Shown here: one piece after another, positions 12,401 through 27,400 of the stretch | How positions within the stretch are numbered: position 1 is the first letter of the stretch | How the letters are laid out: each line of letters starts with the position of its first letter | Source of the DNA: Porites lobata | Lineage: Eukaryota > Cnidaria > Anthozoa > Scleractinia > Poritidae | DNA: 64,000 nt | Direction of reading: 5' to 3' | NCBI GenBank assembly: GCA_942486035.1 | Contig: CALNXK010000033.1 | Location: 2,583,501-2,647,500 of the forward strand | The notes under the pieces: model-generated | Told to the model about the DNA's origin: nothing | Database searches by the model: none | Seen by the model: the letters and a program-made list of their open reading frames with translations, nothing else | Made by a program: the position numbers and the translations under genes

Positions 12401-15400
12401 CTTTCTATGCGCTTAATTGCATCTGTTTAAAGGAGTTTTGTTCTATATTTAGACTGTCAGTAGGCCTGAAAGCTAGTTGAGATGTTGAAATAATTACTAT
12501 CGCAGTGGAAATGTTCAATAATAGACTGCATGTAAATGAGGCCCAGCACCTAGTGGGGTGTCGACTCTCTCTTAATGGACACCTCTATAAGACGGACACC
12601 TCTGTAAAACGGACACTTAGAGTTGGTCCCTGCCTTTTGTTACTCCCTTTATATGACTCTCTATGAGATGGACACCTCTCTAAGACGGACTCTAAGTGCC
12701 GGTCCCAAAGGTGTCCATTGTATGAATGTTCAAAACCTGTCACTTCACATAGTTAAGAGGAAGCAATGTCCCTGTCAGCATTTTACTGTCTTTTCTTGGC
12801 TTGCCTTCATCGCTGTTGCGGTTTCAACCCACTTTTGTGCCGTCTGTCACTTGTCGGAATTTTTCCCTAACTGGGCCAGTTAGCAAATGTAACAATGAAA
12901 GTTAATAGTTGATCACAAGAGTAGCTCTTGTACTTGGTTGGTAATCAGATGTGATTGTCTAAGTTTCATTTCATTTCATTTATTTTGCCATTAGCCAGAA
13001 ATACAACAACAGCATACAGAAATACATTAAAGATATTATACAATATTGCAACTAAATCATTTAGAAGATCAAATGTGGTAAAGGCAAGAAAGCCTATATA
13101 GAAGCCAGGGGCTTATAAACTATAGGCTTCCTGGAACTACCGGTATAGGGTAAACCGTACAAGTTAAGGGTACTGAATGAAAATTGGAGGAAGTTGGTGT
13201 TATATTATAGTTTTAACCAAATATTCCCTCTTGTTTTCTTGAGCATTGTAACAATACTTTTAAAATTTGATGTAATCTACCTTGCAGCATAATTAAATCT
13301 ATTGATTCTTGGCTAAAGAGTGATCCTGCCCATGTGGTTGTTGTCCATTGTAAGGTAATGGTGACCAACATGAATTTTCTCCCAAGAATAGCCATACATT
13401 GTCAAAAGAAAAGGTTATGAGAATTAATAAAATGATCACCAATGCAGAAATGCCTTGATCTTTTTTCAAATTCTCTCAACTAATTCTTAATGGAAATGTA
13501 TAGAGATCGGTATGGAGAGTTTGTAAGTGGATATCAGGGCTTAAAGGGTTAATACCTTTTGTCAAAGTCACAGTTTTTTTCATCTGACATTCTTTTATCA
13601 AATGTGAGGTATCTGGTTTTGAAACAGTATGAGTCTTCATAGCCAATAACATCATGGCTTACCTGACAGATGACCAACAACATTGTGACTTACTTGAACA
13701 ATCAGGTCAATAACCAGAGTTTAAACTCACTTTGACTCTGAAAATGACTACCGCACCGCTTGTCAAAAGGTCAGTCACTGTCAACAACAACACGACTTCC
13801 TATTCAGGACTACATTCACTGGGATGAACTTATGAAATGACTCCTGGGTTTGCAAACCTTTCCCAGTATGATGAGTCTTGTTAAATGAGTCCTTTTGTGT
13901 AATCAATAATCAAATACCCTACAGCTGATTTAGCAGATAACTGACTTAAATCTGTCGGTTGCGCTCAATGCATTATTATTCCAATAACAATATCATTTCA
14001 GGTTCCTTGCAAAGGTGCACAGTGTGTGTCATTATTTTCTTCAAAAAATGTATAATGTTAGATTCGGTTTTTGTGACATCCTAAATAATCAAGGTCTCAG
14101 TAAATTACCTTGAGCTTGATTATTCTGGATATCACAAAACCATCATCCAATAATTATTTATTATTATTATTATTTAGGGGGGGAAAGGAAGGACAGGAGT
14201 TGTTATTGCAGCATACATGCACTTCAGCAAGATATGTTCAAGGTACACTGGTACATTTGTATCACTTGTTGTATTACATTTTGTATGTAACATTTTGACA
14301 AATTATACACTACACTTCTAAATCTCTTGCTATGATGTGTATGATTTCCACCTACGCCTTCCTGTACTGTACTTACTTGCGCTGTTATCTGGTTTATAGT
14401 CCTCAGGCTGCTCTTGACTGGTTTGCTATGAAGAGATTCTATGATGACAGTCTGGGAGGGGTTACTCAACCATCACAAAGAAGGTTCGTGATTTAAAACA
14501 AATTGTCAACACCTACCTGTGTGATTACAAAATCTTTTTATTGTTAATAATAAGTGTGTAGTATCACATATTGAAAGTGACTATGAATGTTTTTACTGCG
14601 CTTTTCAAAACCAGGGGAACTGTAAACAAAAAGCCGCCTTCACAATTGCGTTTTTCGCTGCCGTCAATCATAATTACGATCACAAGCAAGGAACCTTGAA
14701 ACACAGAAACACACAAAACGGATCAAAATCCACCAATCACAAATCACAAACCATGATTGACGGCAGCAAAAAACCCAATCGTCAGTTGGCTTTTGAACTT
14801 CAGAATTCGCATGTTTGTGAAAAGCGCAGTAATTAATATGTAGTAGGAATCTAATCTTCAGTTTTGATGCCATTATTTTTAGATATGTGCATTACTTCAG
14901 TGATTATCTGGATGGAAAGATCAAACTCAACACAGAGTAAGTCACATTAGTTTTTCTGATTTTTTGTGATGAAATGAAGACCAGTTTCTTCCTTACAACA
15001 GTTGCTTGTTTTTAAAATCCTTTGGCAGATTATTTCGGTTTAGACTGAATTGGTGTTTTGCAGTACAGTGCTTCTGCATTATAGCATGTGGTGCTCTTAT
15101 AACATTAGCCTGCTTGGTCCTAACTGTCCTTTTGACATCACTGCCATCAGTCAGTTGTGGGCATAGGTGGGCAGAAGAGACAGAACAATGAACTGGTAAC
15201 AGGCACTTTATTTGTCTCTCCTCTGCTCGTCTCGTGCTTTGCGCAAAATGCCACGTTCGTCTCTCTTGGCTTAAGTGCGTGTTATGCAGTCTTTAATAGG
15301 CTGATTTAGCAACAGAACGGGAACGTCAGTTGACGACGGCGCGCGCAAATCAAACAACTTGCTTGACCAATGGCAGAGCGACAAATTGGGCACCGGAAGT

Positions 15401-18400
15401 CGTGTTTAGTCCTTTCCGCGCGCTTTCCCGTCGTCAAATGACGTTCCCGTTCTGTTGCTAAATCAGCCTAATAACATTTGAAGACGTGTGAATAAATGAG
15501 TGAATATATCCTCTTTAGAAATGAGAAAGGAACTGGCGCCAAAATGTGTCCCTCAATAATTGTTTCTGGGATCATTACAATGATTGACCAATTTTTTCCC
15601 TGTACATCATCAGAGTCACAGAAGTCTTCGCGAAATCTAACTTGGGCCTGTTTCATTCACATTTTCAAAGTGGCAAATATCAAAAGAACCAATGAATGCT
15701 TGAATGAATTAATGGATGAATGAAAGAATGAATGAATGAATGACCAATGAAGTAATGACTTGCTTGCTTTTTTTTACCACTTACAGTCCCATATTTCTTC
15801 ATCATGTTATTATCCATGGAATACCGAGTTTTGATGCCCGAGACGGTAAGAACCTGAAATATTTCAATTGGTTCATGTGATTAGTTCAAGTTTCTCGTCT
15901 CTTTTCCCAAATTTTACCTTTTACTCTTATAAAAATGTTCTTTTTCCCTGTCAGTTATCCTTTTTCTATAACTAGCTTTTTAAATTTAAAACTAATATTT
16001 GGCAAAAACAAAAAACCTGTTGTTAATTTTGCTCTGTTTCATAATGTTTAGGGTGCAAGCCGTTCTTACGAGTGTATGATGGACTGAAGCTGATCTATAC
16101 CTCAGGAGTATTGTAAGTTTAAGTTTTTAATGCAGTTAGTTTTCTTCTGTTTCTATCTTTGACAAACAGAACTAGTCATCACTTTTGCCACTCTCTTACT
16201 CATTCTCCATAATTTTCATGATATATCCTGTTCTTCTTCGTTTTTTTCTGTAGTCACGTGACACCAGACATGGAGCGAATATGTATTACCATTGAAGGAG
16301 GTCTCATACTTCATGGAGATGTTCTGGTATGTAGTTTCGTTGGAATTACGGTCGTTTCACTAAAAAGTCGTTTCGCTACAAAGTCATTTCGCTGCATAAT
16401 GAAGTCGTTTCACTGCAAGTCGTTTCGCCGCATCATGAAGTCGATTCGCCACAACCAGTTTTTTGTATTAAATAGTTTAAAACGATTTAGAATGAACTAC
16501 AAACGGGTAATAACGAGTTCAGTTAGCGAAACGACTTTACAAATTTGCAGCGAATCGACTTCACTATGCGGCGAAACGACTTCTACGGTGTTTTCAACAT
16601 TTGACATGAACAAGGTAGTGATACGTCTTAATCGCTCGCTTAAGACGTATCACTTTTAAACTTGGCAATTTTGCAGATTTTAAGGCGCTCCTTTCAGTTG
16701 CGTCGACGGAGTTTTCTTAACTGGCCCATGTCAAAAGTGTAAAAAACCGTGGAAAGGACTATTTAAATTGTTCGTAGAAGGTTGAAAGTTGCGTGAATTG
16801 GAGAAAAATCTTGAATCATCTGAATTTGTTGCATTCGTTTCTTTGTCCACAGATCAAGTGTTACCACAAAAACACTCTGTCGTCTGGCCGTGATATCATA
16901 TTTAGATGTCAATTTCATACTGGTGCGATTGTAGATCATGGCTTAGTGTTGGACAAAACTGAATTGGATGATGCTTGTAAAGGAGGTTTGTTTTCAGTAG
17001 TATACCTTAAGTGACAGAGGAAGGGAGAAAAGCTGGGAACAGGGAAAGAATAGGGGCACACAAGAACATGATACACTGAGCTTTCTTCACGCAAGAACAA
17101 ATCTCGCAGCACCCTCAAACAGCGTAATACCACGTAGAGCGTAGTACCACAGGAGAGTACTGCTTAGTAGCTTTCATTTGAATGGTTACACGATAGGATT
17201 TCATCCACAGACTCAAAAGTTAGAACCACCTTGTACAGCATAATAAACAGTACCACAGGAAAGTATTGCTTAGTAGCTTTCATTTGAATGGTCACGCCAT
17301 AGGATTTCATCCACAGACTCAAGAGTTAGAACCGCCTTGTACAGCATAATAAACAGTACCATTGGAAAGTACTGCTCAGTAGCTTTCATTAAAGTGGTGA
17401 TCTTTTAGTGACATTGTGTATTTCATTCAGCAGATAGAAAATTTCCTGATGATTGTAAAGTGGAGTTTGTCTTTTCAGCTACTGGCAACTTTGTTTCAGG
17501 TATGATGTTTCATATTTCCTTTCATTATTTAGAATTATAGCGCGACTGATTTCGCAGTAAACGTTTTTACCAACTTTTTAAAGATTTCTCCATCTTTTTG
17601 TTAAAAAAAGCCTTGAAGTTGACGCCAAGGAAAGAGTTGCGAGTTGAAGAAAATTAAAATGAATCTGAACTTTACCTGCTGAGCGCGACAGTCACGCCTG
17701 TCAAGCTGACATGTTTGCAAACTCACAATCTTCCTGTTTTTCAGAATTCAAGGATAACGAAAGATTACGCTCAATAATCCGTTACTCGTTACAGCCCATG
17801 GAAAACCCGGATACTGTTCTGTACCCCGAAGTGGAGAATTGGTACGACACTGAAGGAAGTTCATCATCTCCGCCACGGGATGCAAGCAGTGCCAAAGAAG
17901 GTAAAGCATCCTCGTGGTACTGCTGAATAATTTAAATTTACTAAAACATTTATTGATGCGAAGCTGTATTTAATGGTTACCATTTGAAAGTGCCACAAAG
18001 GAGCTTTCATTTGAATAGTAACACTCAAGGGTTTCATCCATAGGGTGAAAAGTTATAATCCCTTCGCAAAACGTAGTAAACAGTACCTTAGGGCAGTACT
18101 GTTCAGTTAAACAGCTTATTGAGAAAGTATCTTCCGACATTTAATGTTTGACAAAAAACAAAAAAAATAGTCTGAAAATACAACTGGAAAAAAATTGGCA
18201 TCAACCCTAACACAATTCAAATCTTCATATTTAGTTATTTTTGTCATTCATGAATCAAAATGTAACAAATCTTGGAGATATTTTTACATTTTCTTAGAGA
18301 AAAGAAATGATAGTTGCATTGCAATTTTTTGTATTTATAATGAAACATACCTTTATCACCAAATGAAAAGTCATTTTTAAATATTTCTATTTATGGTTAG

Positions 18401-21400
18401 TTTTCTTTTCTTGTATAAATGATTTTATTTCAAATGGAAGTTTTTTGATATTGTAGATATTGGTTCTATGTAGAATTTTTTATTACTGCGGGGGTTCATT
18501 TGTCAGTCAGCGGTCACTCGCACGAATATTGGTCGATTGGTGTCATTATTAAATTCTTTCGAAACTCAACTGCATTTTATACCATCGTGTTTAACAGTTG
18601 CTGTTTACGAGCTGAAAATAACAAAGTTAAAAGAAAGCTTTATGGATGGAATGAGAGTACAAAAACCGAACCGATCTTTATTCGAGCCAATCTCTTCTAC
18701 TTGCTTCTACGAATAACGATAAATTTATTACACATGAAGTGTTAATATAGGGCTTAAGTAGCGGAGAGAGGTAGTGAAAACACCAACTGCACCACAATGT
18801 AATGGGAAATATAAATTAAAGTTGTAGATGTTGGAGGAGATGGAGTTGTTGGAGGGTTAAATAGCGCTGGAACACAGTGAAAAAAGGGTATTGGAGCGAA
18901 TAGGGTTGTTAGAAGGCGAAATGGGAAACATAGTGCTAAGGGTAGACATAATGAAATAGGTTTCTAGGGCGAAGAGGCTTGTTCGTGGGCGAATAAGCAA
19001 ACAGGGTCGTGGAGGCAGGCTAACAGGCACATGAATATGAAATCAATGTTTGTTTTTAAATACCGGCATACAGTAGCTTAAAATCATTACTAGAAGATCT
19101 ATTAATATAAACATGTCTGTTGTGTAAAATAATGATGTTAAATGCTAAATTCTAACTTTTTTGGTGTTACCCTAAAGTAAAATAATATCACTGCGAAATA
19201 AAATAGCAATCACGAAAAATCACCTGCCTAATTCGTTATAACAGTGCGTAAACGTTTATTGTTTCTGTGGCCTGCTCTGAGCACTCCAGTTTTCAGGGCA
19301 TCGAAGAAAGCGCGAAGGAGGATATTGCCGGGAGTATCTGAACCCCTGTGATAAGTGGGGGGGGGGGAGGGTCTGCGATAGGTTGTTGCATACAGATAAT
19401 TGCTAGGATCCGGGCCCCACCTTATTTTAGGACAAATTGAGACCCGTAGTGGGAAAGGGGCCCCCTCCCCCCCTTATCTGAGGGACTAGATGAGCGGTAT
19501 ATATGTAAACTTGTGAACGTTTTGACAATCATATAAGATGTTTCATTAACCATTAAATACAAATAGTAAACAATTAAAAAAGGCATAAATTTACGAAAAA
19601 AGTTCAGTTGCTTCATATTTTAATGACCATAAGAATTAAAAGTCAATGATGCGTGCTCTGTGGCTCTAAAAGTCTGACAAATTAACCCCTTAAAATATAT
19701 ATATTTGTTATTTTCCGTATATTGTAAATATTAATAGGACAGGTTTGTTGTCTTTTGACATGTTTCGATGTTGAGTGTCTAGTTCTTCGACCATTCACCA
19801 TGCTGCGACGAATATCTTAACACTACGAATGTTTCAAGCAAACGAAATAAGAAAAATTCCTCATTCGCTGCCGTTTTGATGTTTAATGACGTCATTTGGT
19901 TGCCGCCATTGTGCATCCAATGCCGTGTTGTTTATAACAGCACAGGTGAGGATTACAGCACCTTGACCTATCATTTTGAAGTGGTTAGAAAACGAGAAAA
20001 AGTCTGGTAAAATCTCTTCGGCGTGCGTGGTAAATGGTCTTGACGCAGTTTCTTTATTGAATGATAATAATAATTTTAATAATTGTGCGTCAATGTTTAA
20101 AGTACGATTCTATTAATTGTAAATAATATAAACTGATTTTAAAGGCTAGTTTCAGTCAATATTGAGAAAATTAATTGCAAGTTAAACGCCACTCCATAAA
20201 TTGCAAGGAGACTGGGTACAAGCTGTTTGATTTAAAAATTTCTGGAATCCTTTGAGTAGATGAAATATACAATGATTGGTTAAAGTGGTTGCCTCTGGAT
20301 ACCATTGACTAATCAAAACAAACAGTTGTTTACCCAAACTATCCCAGAAGTCGACGCACCCAAATTTTGTACCATTCTTTCCGTAGTTTATGGATAGGAG
20401 AAATTACTTGTGGGCGTGTTTTTATCATGTTCAAAATAAGACGGGGAAAATACGCGTAGCCGAATTGTTTTTGCAGTTGGTAAGACTCGAAATGCAAGTT
20501 TCTTTGAACGGATGAAAAAAAAAAAACGTTTTTGTTTGCATATTTTACTTTTGAGAAAATTATAGGTAAAATTTAACTCCGTCTGTTGTCAAGATTTTGA
20601 AGACAATCCTTATTTTGTTGGTGTTAAGAATATAATCTTTAAAATCTAATTCAAAGTTTGTAAATCCAAAGCCCTTTTGCATGCCTCAAATGTAACTTTC
20701 GTTTTATACTAAATGCAGAAACCGTAAAAAACAATAAATGTTTCATGTTCAATTTTTCTTTAAATGCATTTATTTTGTGTGAATAAGAGAAGGGAAACTT
20801 TTACGCGAAAGGCCTCGCTCGTACCCTTGTTTTAACATTTTAAACCCCAATATCCAAATACAAATTCTCCACACTAATGTCCATACATTAACTTATAGAA
20901 TTGGTTGAGAGAACTTGATAAAAGATCAAAGCATTTCTCCTTTGTTCATCATGTTGTTAATTCTTCTAACCTGTTTTCTTGATGGTGTGATACTCAGAAA
21001 TGGCCTATCAGAGTAGCCTGAATTTCATCCGATTACTTCGAGTCGAAAACGACTCGAAGCAATCGGATGAAATTCAGGCTACTCTGATCAGAGCTGTTTT
21101 TACGCCTAACGAGCACTTTTCGCGTAGATGCCCCCCCCCCCGTCCAAAGGTAGAGAAGCCTATTCATAAAGGAGGGGGAAATGGGTTACTAGTTCCCTCC
21201 CTTTCCCTTCCGCCCTCTGTTACCCCACGGGTGTGCCTGCTTGGTCATATATAGAGAAAACTTTCTATGAGGAAAAGGAAAGTGGAAGGGAAGTTTGCCC
21301 CTTTCTCTTACTCCTCTGTTACCCCTCGGGTACGCCTCGGGCAGATCCTGGTCCATGTATCATTAGTTGTGGGATAAACGTTACCCCTTTCCTCTTACTC

Positions 21401-24400
21401 CTCTGTTACCCCTCGGGTACGCCTCGGGCAGATCCTGGTCCATGTATCATTAGTTGTGGGATAAACGTTACCCCTTTCCTCTTACTCCTCTGTTACCCCT
21501 CGGGTACGCCTCGGGCAGATCCTGGTCCATGTATCATTAGTTGTGGGATAAACGTTTCCCCTTTCCTCTTACTCCTCTGTTACCCCTTGGGTACGCCTCG
21601 GGCAGATCCTGGTCCTTGTATCATTAGTTATGAGATGAACGTTACCCCTTTCCTACTTCTCCTCTGTTACGCCTCGGGCAGATCCTGGCCAATGTATCAT
21701 TAGTTGTGGGATAAACGTTCCCCCTTTCCTCTAACTCCTCTGTTACCCCTCGGGTACGCTTCGGGCAGATCCGGTCCTTGTGTCATAAGAGATTGAAAAC
21801 CCTTGCTATATCACGAGGGAAAGTACCCACCCCCCCCCCCCTTTTGAATACGAAACGGGTTAATTGAGTATGCATTTTTCTTTTTATTGTCTTGTGCATA
21901 GTTTCCATAATAGACGTTTACGGCGTTGCAAAACAAACCCAAATAACCGAACAAAACAAAACTTTGCAGTGGAACGACTCGCCCGTGGCATGTGGTGGTT
22001 CCACTTGTGTTTTGAACCCTATAATGAGCTAAAAGCCACGTGATTGGCTATACCGTTACGTTTTATTGGTTAGGAAAATGGCGCGAAATTTCCAGCCAAT
22101 CACAAGCGTTGAAACGCGAAAGTAAAGTAGTCACGAAAGGTGCTTTCGACACCCAATTAAAAGGGTGTCTTACTATCAGATAATCAAAGTTTCGATACTG
22201 AGTTGCAGTTACACACTTTCTATTGAGTGTTCCCAGCATGTGTCATAACATGCAGTGTTTAACTTTCCTTGCGTCTGACATTGGCTCCATCGGAGCGTCC
22301 TCGATTGCAGAAAAAGGTGGGTTTGTGTTGCATGTTTTCGAGAAATTTCACTGTTTATTTACAACAGTCTTCTCGAGTCTTATTTCTGCACCATTGCGCG
22401 CGTCTGTTTCTTGTGCATGCTCTAGCAGCTTTTAAATTCTTATTGGAAGTCTTTCGTATTTCCGCCTCACTCATAAGTTGAATCTGACCACGAATAAGTA
22501 TCTCAACTCTCTCCTTTACAGAAACAATGGTGATCAACACAACGTCATAAAAATCATATAGTGTGGTAATTGCAACGAAGCCTTATTTAGACTCCTTTGC
22601 GTGGCCCTAACATTTAAAAAACAAAAATTTCAACATTAATTCGGGATTTTTTGTGATTTGACTTTGGCCATTAGTGGGAGACAATTTTTAAGTCGTTGTC
22701 TGTGTTTCATCGTACGTGTACAGTAGAAAACAGAAATGTAACAACTGTGTATCTACGTCATCCAGTATTCGAACATGTTTCTTGTCATCGAACACTTCAA
22801 CTACAACTGCAATATACAGATTGACAAATAATAGAAATTCTTCAAACCTTCAGATACAAATGCGAGCGGATTAATGTGTTTTTCAATAGCGTAACCTACA
22901 TGTGCATACGTACATAGTCTAATTGATGACACATTCTGTTGCCGGCAGCTGAAACGTGATGAGGACCTGCGATAAACGTAATTTCGACCTAATTAAAATG
23001 CTCACAAAAAGAAAACATCCCTGCATTATGTTAGTCCAAAAAAGAGCAAGATCCCAGAATAATTTTCCCCATTTTTCTAGTAAATGTTTAAAAGTCTTTA
23101 AAATATTTAAAATAAGTAAAATCTTTGTTGCAAACAAGAGCAAATTGTTGAAAAGATAAGTTCTCTGTAGTTGGAGAAAGAGAACGAAGTTTGTCTGTTT
23201 GACAGATGAATGCGAGAAGCCTGTGAGGTGAATATAACCTTAAATGACTTAAATACAACACTGACCACAACAAACGGTGCCCTTCTAGGACTTTGTTTGA
23301 ATGGTCACAGACTCCAAAGTTAGAACCACTTTTGTACGTTATGTTTTATATATAAACAGTACCACAGGAAAGTACTGCTAAGTAGCTTTCATTTGAATGG
23401 TCACGCCACAGGATTTCATCCACAGACTCAAGAGTTAGAACCTCCTTGCATAGTTTTGAAAAAATACAGGAAAGTACCGTTTAATAGCTGTCATTTGAGT
23501 GGTCATAATGGGGATTTTATGCTGTCATTGTTAATTCTCTCACGTGTCGGTTTGAAAAAAAAATGAACGAGGACTTAGCACTAATCTTCGTGAATTGTAT
23601 TTTTTTGGAAGTTATGTTATTGCCGACATGCATCACAGCACTAGCTTTGCATCTTCAAGTGTTTGTGCATAAAAAAATAAAAAAAATATTTGCAGAAGAA
23701 TTAGAAACAAATAACTAAACTACAATGTAACCTTCAGTGACAGTTCAATTCTCTAACAAAATACAAATATAGTATTCTTGGATGAGTTTAAGGGTTTTGT
23801 CGTTTTAAAATTTCAGTTCTAAGAATGTCAGGTTATTTTTAGAAATATTGAAATATGTCTTATCTATTTAATTAAGAAATTTCAATTTGATGAGATTGGT
23901 GTCGATACTTATCGCTTCTCATAGTAGTAAATATATTGATTTTGTTAACCGATCGTGACATTCTGTGCATGCTTTCTTCTTATATTTTAACATTTTGTCC
24001 AAAAAAATATACGTCCATTACTTTGCTGTCTCGACTTTTTTTCTGTCCATTTCTGATCGACCATGACATTCCTCTGTCTGCCGCGAAAGTTATTCGATCT
24101 GTATGCGACGAAATCTGCGCTAGATTATCAATTTCATTTCTAATTTAATACCAGAGTTCACTGGGTTGTTGCCAGAGTGGTATGAACTTTAATTGTTTGT
24201 AATTAAGTTAATTTAATAGATTGGCTCGAGTAATTAAATAAATAGAGACTACTACATCAGATTGCAATCGCTAAATCTTCAATTGAATATATAGTCCCAG
24301 TCGACCGTCGTAAATGGAACCATCTAGTTCTACCCTACCCTGGGTGCCAGAGACTTTTCTAGCGCGGTTTCCGGGCCCACGGCCGAAGCTGTGTCGGCCT

Positions 24401-27400
24401 TCGGCGACACCGAAAATTCCTGCCGCACGCGAGAAAAACCTCTGGTACCCAGGGTAGCTCTACCCTAGTTCTGCCAAAGAGACCGCACAACGGATATGAA
24501 CCACTTCTTACAGAGGTGTAGAGACGTGTGATGCTCTTTTTTCGTCATTTGGTCAAGCGGTTGTTTCATCCGTACACGTCAAGTTACAACCTCTTGCAGA
24601 GGGGTTGGGAGACTTTAAGGGGAAGGGGTTGAAACAGACGCCCATTTCCCTTTGCCCTGTTACGTCTGTTGCGCTTGCTGGACAGGAAAGTACTGCAAAA
24701 TACACCATAGGATCTCATCTACTGACTCAAAACTTAGAACATTTTTAGAACCACCTTGTACTGCATAATAAACAGTACCACAGGAAAGTACTGCTCAGTA
24801 GCTTTCATTTGAATGGTAACACCATAGGATTTGATCCACAGACTTAAAAGTTAGAGCCACCTTGTACAGCATAATAAACAGTACCACAGTAAAGTACTGC
24901 TCAGTAGCTTTTATTTGAATGGTAGCACCATAGGATTTCATCCAGAGACTCAAAAGTTAGAACCACCTTGTACAGCATAATAAACAGTACCACAGGAAAG
25001 TACTGCTCAGTAGCTTTCATTTGAATGGTAACACCATAGGATTTCAGCCAAAGACTCAAAAGTTATAACCACCTTGTACAGCATAATAAACAGTACCACA
25101 GGAAAGTACTGCTCAGTAGCTTTCATTTGAATGGTAACACCATAGGATTTCAGCCAAAGACTCAAAAGTTATAACCACCTTGTACAGCATAATAAACAGT
25201 ACCACAGGAAAGTATTGCTCAGTAGCTTTCATTTGAATGGTAACACCGTAGGATTTCAGCCAAAGACTCAAAAGTTATAACCACCTTGTACAGCATAATA
25301 AACAGTACTACAGGAAAGTACTGCTCAGTAGCTTTCATTTGAACATCATAGGATTTCATCCACAGACTCAAAAGTTAGAACCACCTTGTACCGCATAATA
25401 AACAGTACTACAGGAAAGTACTGCTCAGTAGCTTCCATTTGAACATCATAGGATTTCATCCACAGACTCAAAAGTTAGAACCACCTTGTACAGCATAATA
25501 AACAGTACTACAGGAAAGTACTGCTCAGTAGCTTCCATTTGAACATCATAGGATTTCATCCACAGACTCAAAAGTTAGAACCACCTTGTACCGCATAATA
25601 AACAGTACCACAGGAAAGTATTGCTCAGTAGCTTTCATTTGAATGGTCACATCATAGGATTTCATCCACAGACTCAAAAGTTAGAACCACGTTGTACCGC
25701 ATAATAAACAGTACCACAGGAAAGTACTGCTCAGTAGCTTTCATTTGAATGGTTACACCATAGGATTTCATGAGACTCAAAAGTTAGAACCACCTTGTAC
25801 AGCGTAATAAACAGTACCACAGGAAAGTACTGCTCAGTAGCTTTCATGTGAATGGTTACACCATAGGATTTCATCCACTGACTCAAGAGGTTAGAACCAC
25901 CTTGTACAGCATAATAAACAGTACGATATTCACGACTCAAGTGTGGTTGTGAGGCGTGGAGAACAGGCTAGCATTTTGTTGAACAAAAGGATAGCTTTTG
26001 TTTTTCATTTTTAGTAAACTCCGTAGAAGTTTTTGTTTTTTAAAACCGCGTTTTGTTAACTATAACTGAATATATGTACCAAATGGACTTTTAATTAGTT
26101 AATGTTTACCCTCGATATAATCACTCCTTTGTGTAATAAGCAGCTGTATCGACTTAAAGCTCGAGCTGAAGTAAGATATTTTTCAAAACCTGGCCTTTAG
26201 GTAAAGGATACAATTTAAACATAGGAACAGATTTCAATGGAGCGCGCTCCAGGAAGACAACAGTCGGAAAGAGACTCTTTACAACGTCTTGTTTCCAGGA
26301 GAGAAAAGTCATTGATGATTTACAGAGGAGATGAGCACGACTGGATTCGAAAAGGAACCACCTTTTGCTGGGCATTGAACGTACTGTGCGTTCCATCTGT
26401 CTCTTAACTCATCGGCCAAGGTGAAAATTCGCCAAAATTTCCAATTTCTATTCTGTAACTGAGTTCCCTAAAAAAAAAATATCATCATTCCAACGGTCTC
26501 TTAAAGAGGCTTTGTTTCAATACACTTTTGATTAAAGAAGGGATGAAATTATTTATTTATTTACTTATTTATATAGACTGCAAAACAGTCTTTTCTTTTT
26601 TTCTCAAAATCAGTAATGAAATCGGTAAAGCGTGGCGTAAGTCTTACGTGCGCGAAGCTCGCGAGCCTCACACGCCCGTATTTTTAGCGTCTCTCCCCAG
26701 TCTCGCTCGCTGTTTTCAGCTTCGTTCCAGACCTCTTTTTTTAGTGCTTGCGCGTACTTGAATATGCCAAAATACGGACTGTTTTGCAGTCTATCATTTA
26801 TACTGAAAGGCAGATTGTGTTGTAAAAGTGCTGGTAAGTGGCTTCATTTGAACGGTCACACCATAAGATTTTGACCACAGGTTAAATGAAGTTGACAAGG
26901 TTTACTCTAAGCTATGTGGACTCTAAGATGTCTCCGCCTTTTGACAAAAAGCCATACGCTATAATTGTTTTTATTTATTTCATGCAAGTGGTTTATTTGT
27001 GTACACACAAAAAAAAATTAAAGATCGTCAAGCTGTTTTCTTTGTTTTTCGACATAAAACACACCCCTTCAAAATAAATCTTTTTTTAAATTTATCTTAT
27101 CTTGAACTGCATTATTTACTTTGCGAACTTCCAGTGCGTGTTACTGCTTAAGCCAATGTGGTCTCTTAATCGCCCATCTTGATCTCGTTTCTGAGTTAGT
27201 TCTCGCTCTTAATTTTTGACACCTTTCGTTGCTTTCTTACACAAGACTTGTGCCAGTATGTCTTATCAGTCCTGTGCCAATTACATGGCTAAATCTTCGA
27301 GTAAATACGGCTATTTATTTTCTTTCGAGTAAGTTCGGCTATTTATTTACCTACGTTAAGTTGAGCGTTACATATGGGTAGAAATTATTCCGTTTTGTAA

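Larger units (their letters stand above)
17901..24334. other. Tensin intron 20, left part
   Basis: No conserved exon is recognised. It includes a diverged satellite monomer at 17990-18115, a G/C-tract inverted pair at 19343-19489, a decayed MITE at 20838-20990, a hairpin at 21007-21088, an 87-bp minisatellite at 21298-21785, a possible alternative first exon at 22238-22316 and two to three satellite monomers at 23280-23515. The remainder is AT-rich with only short, unconvincing ORFs. Confidence 0.6.

Noticed and set aside
21233..21703. 156-residue ORF over the 87-bp minisatellite
   Set aside because: The frame is open only because the repeat length divides by three; no homologue or start context.
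21298..25925. CRISPR-like appearance of regularly spaced repeats
   Set aside because: Units are directly tandem without unique spacers, and the genome is animal; these are minisatellite and satellite DNA.
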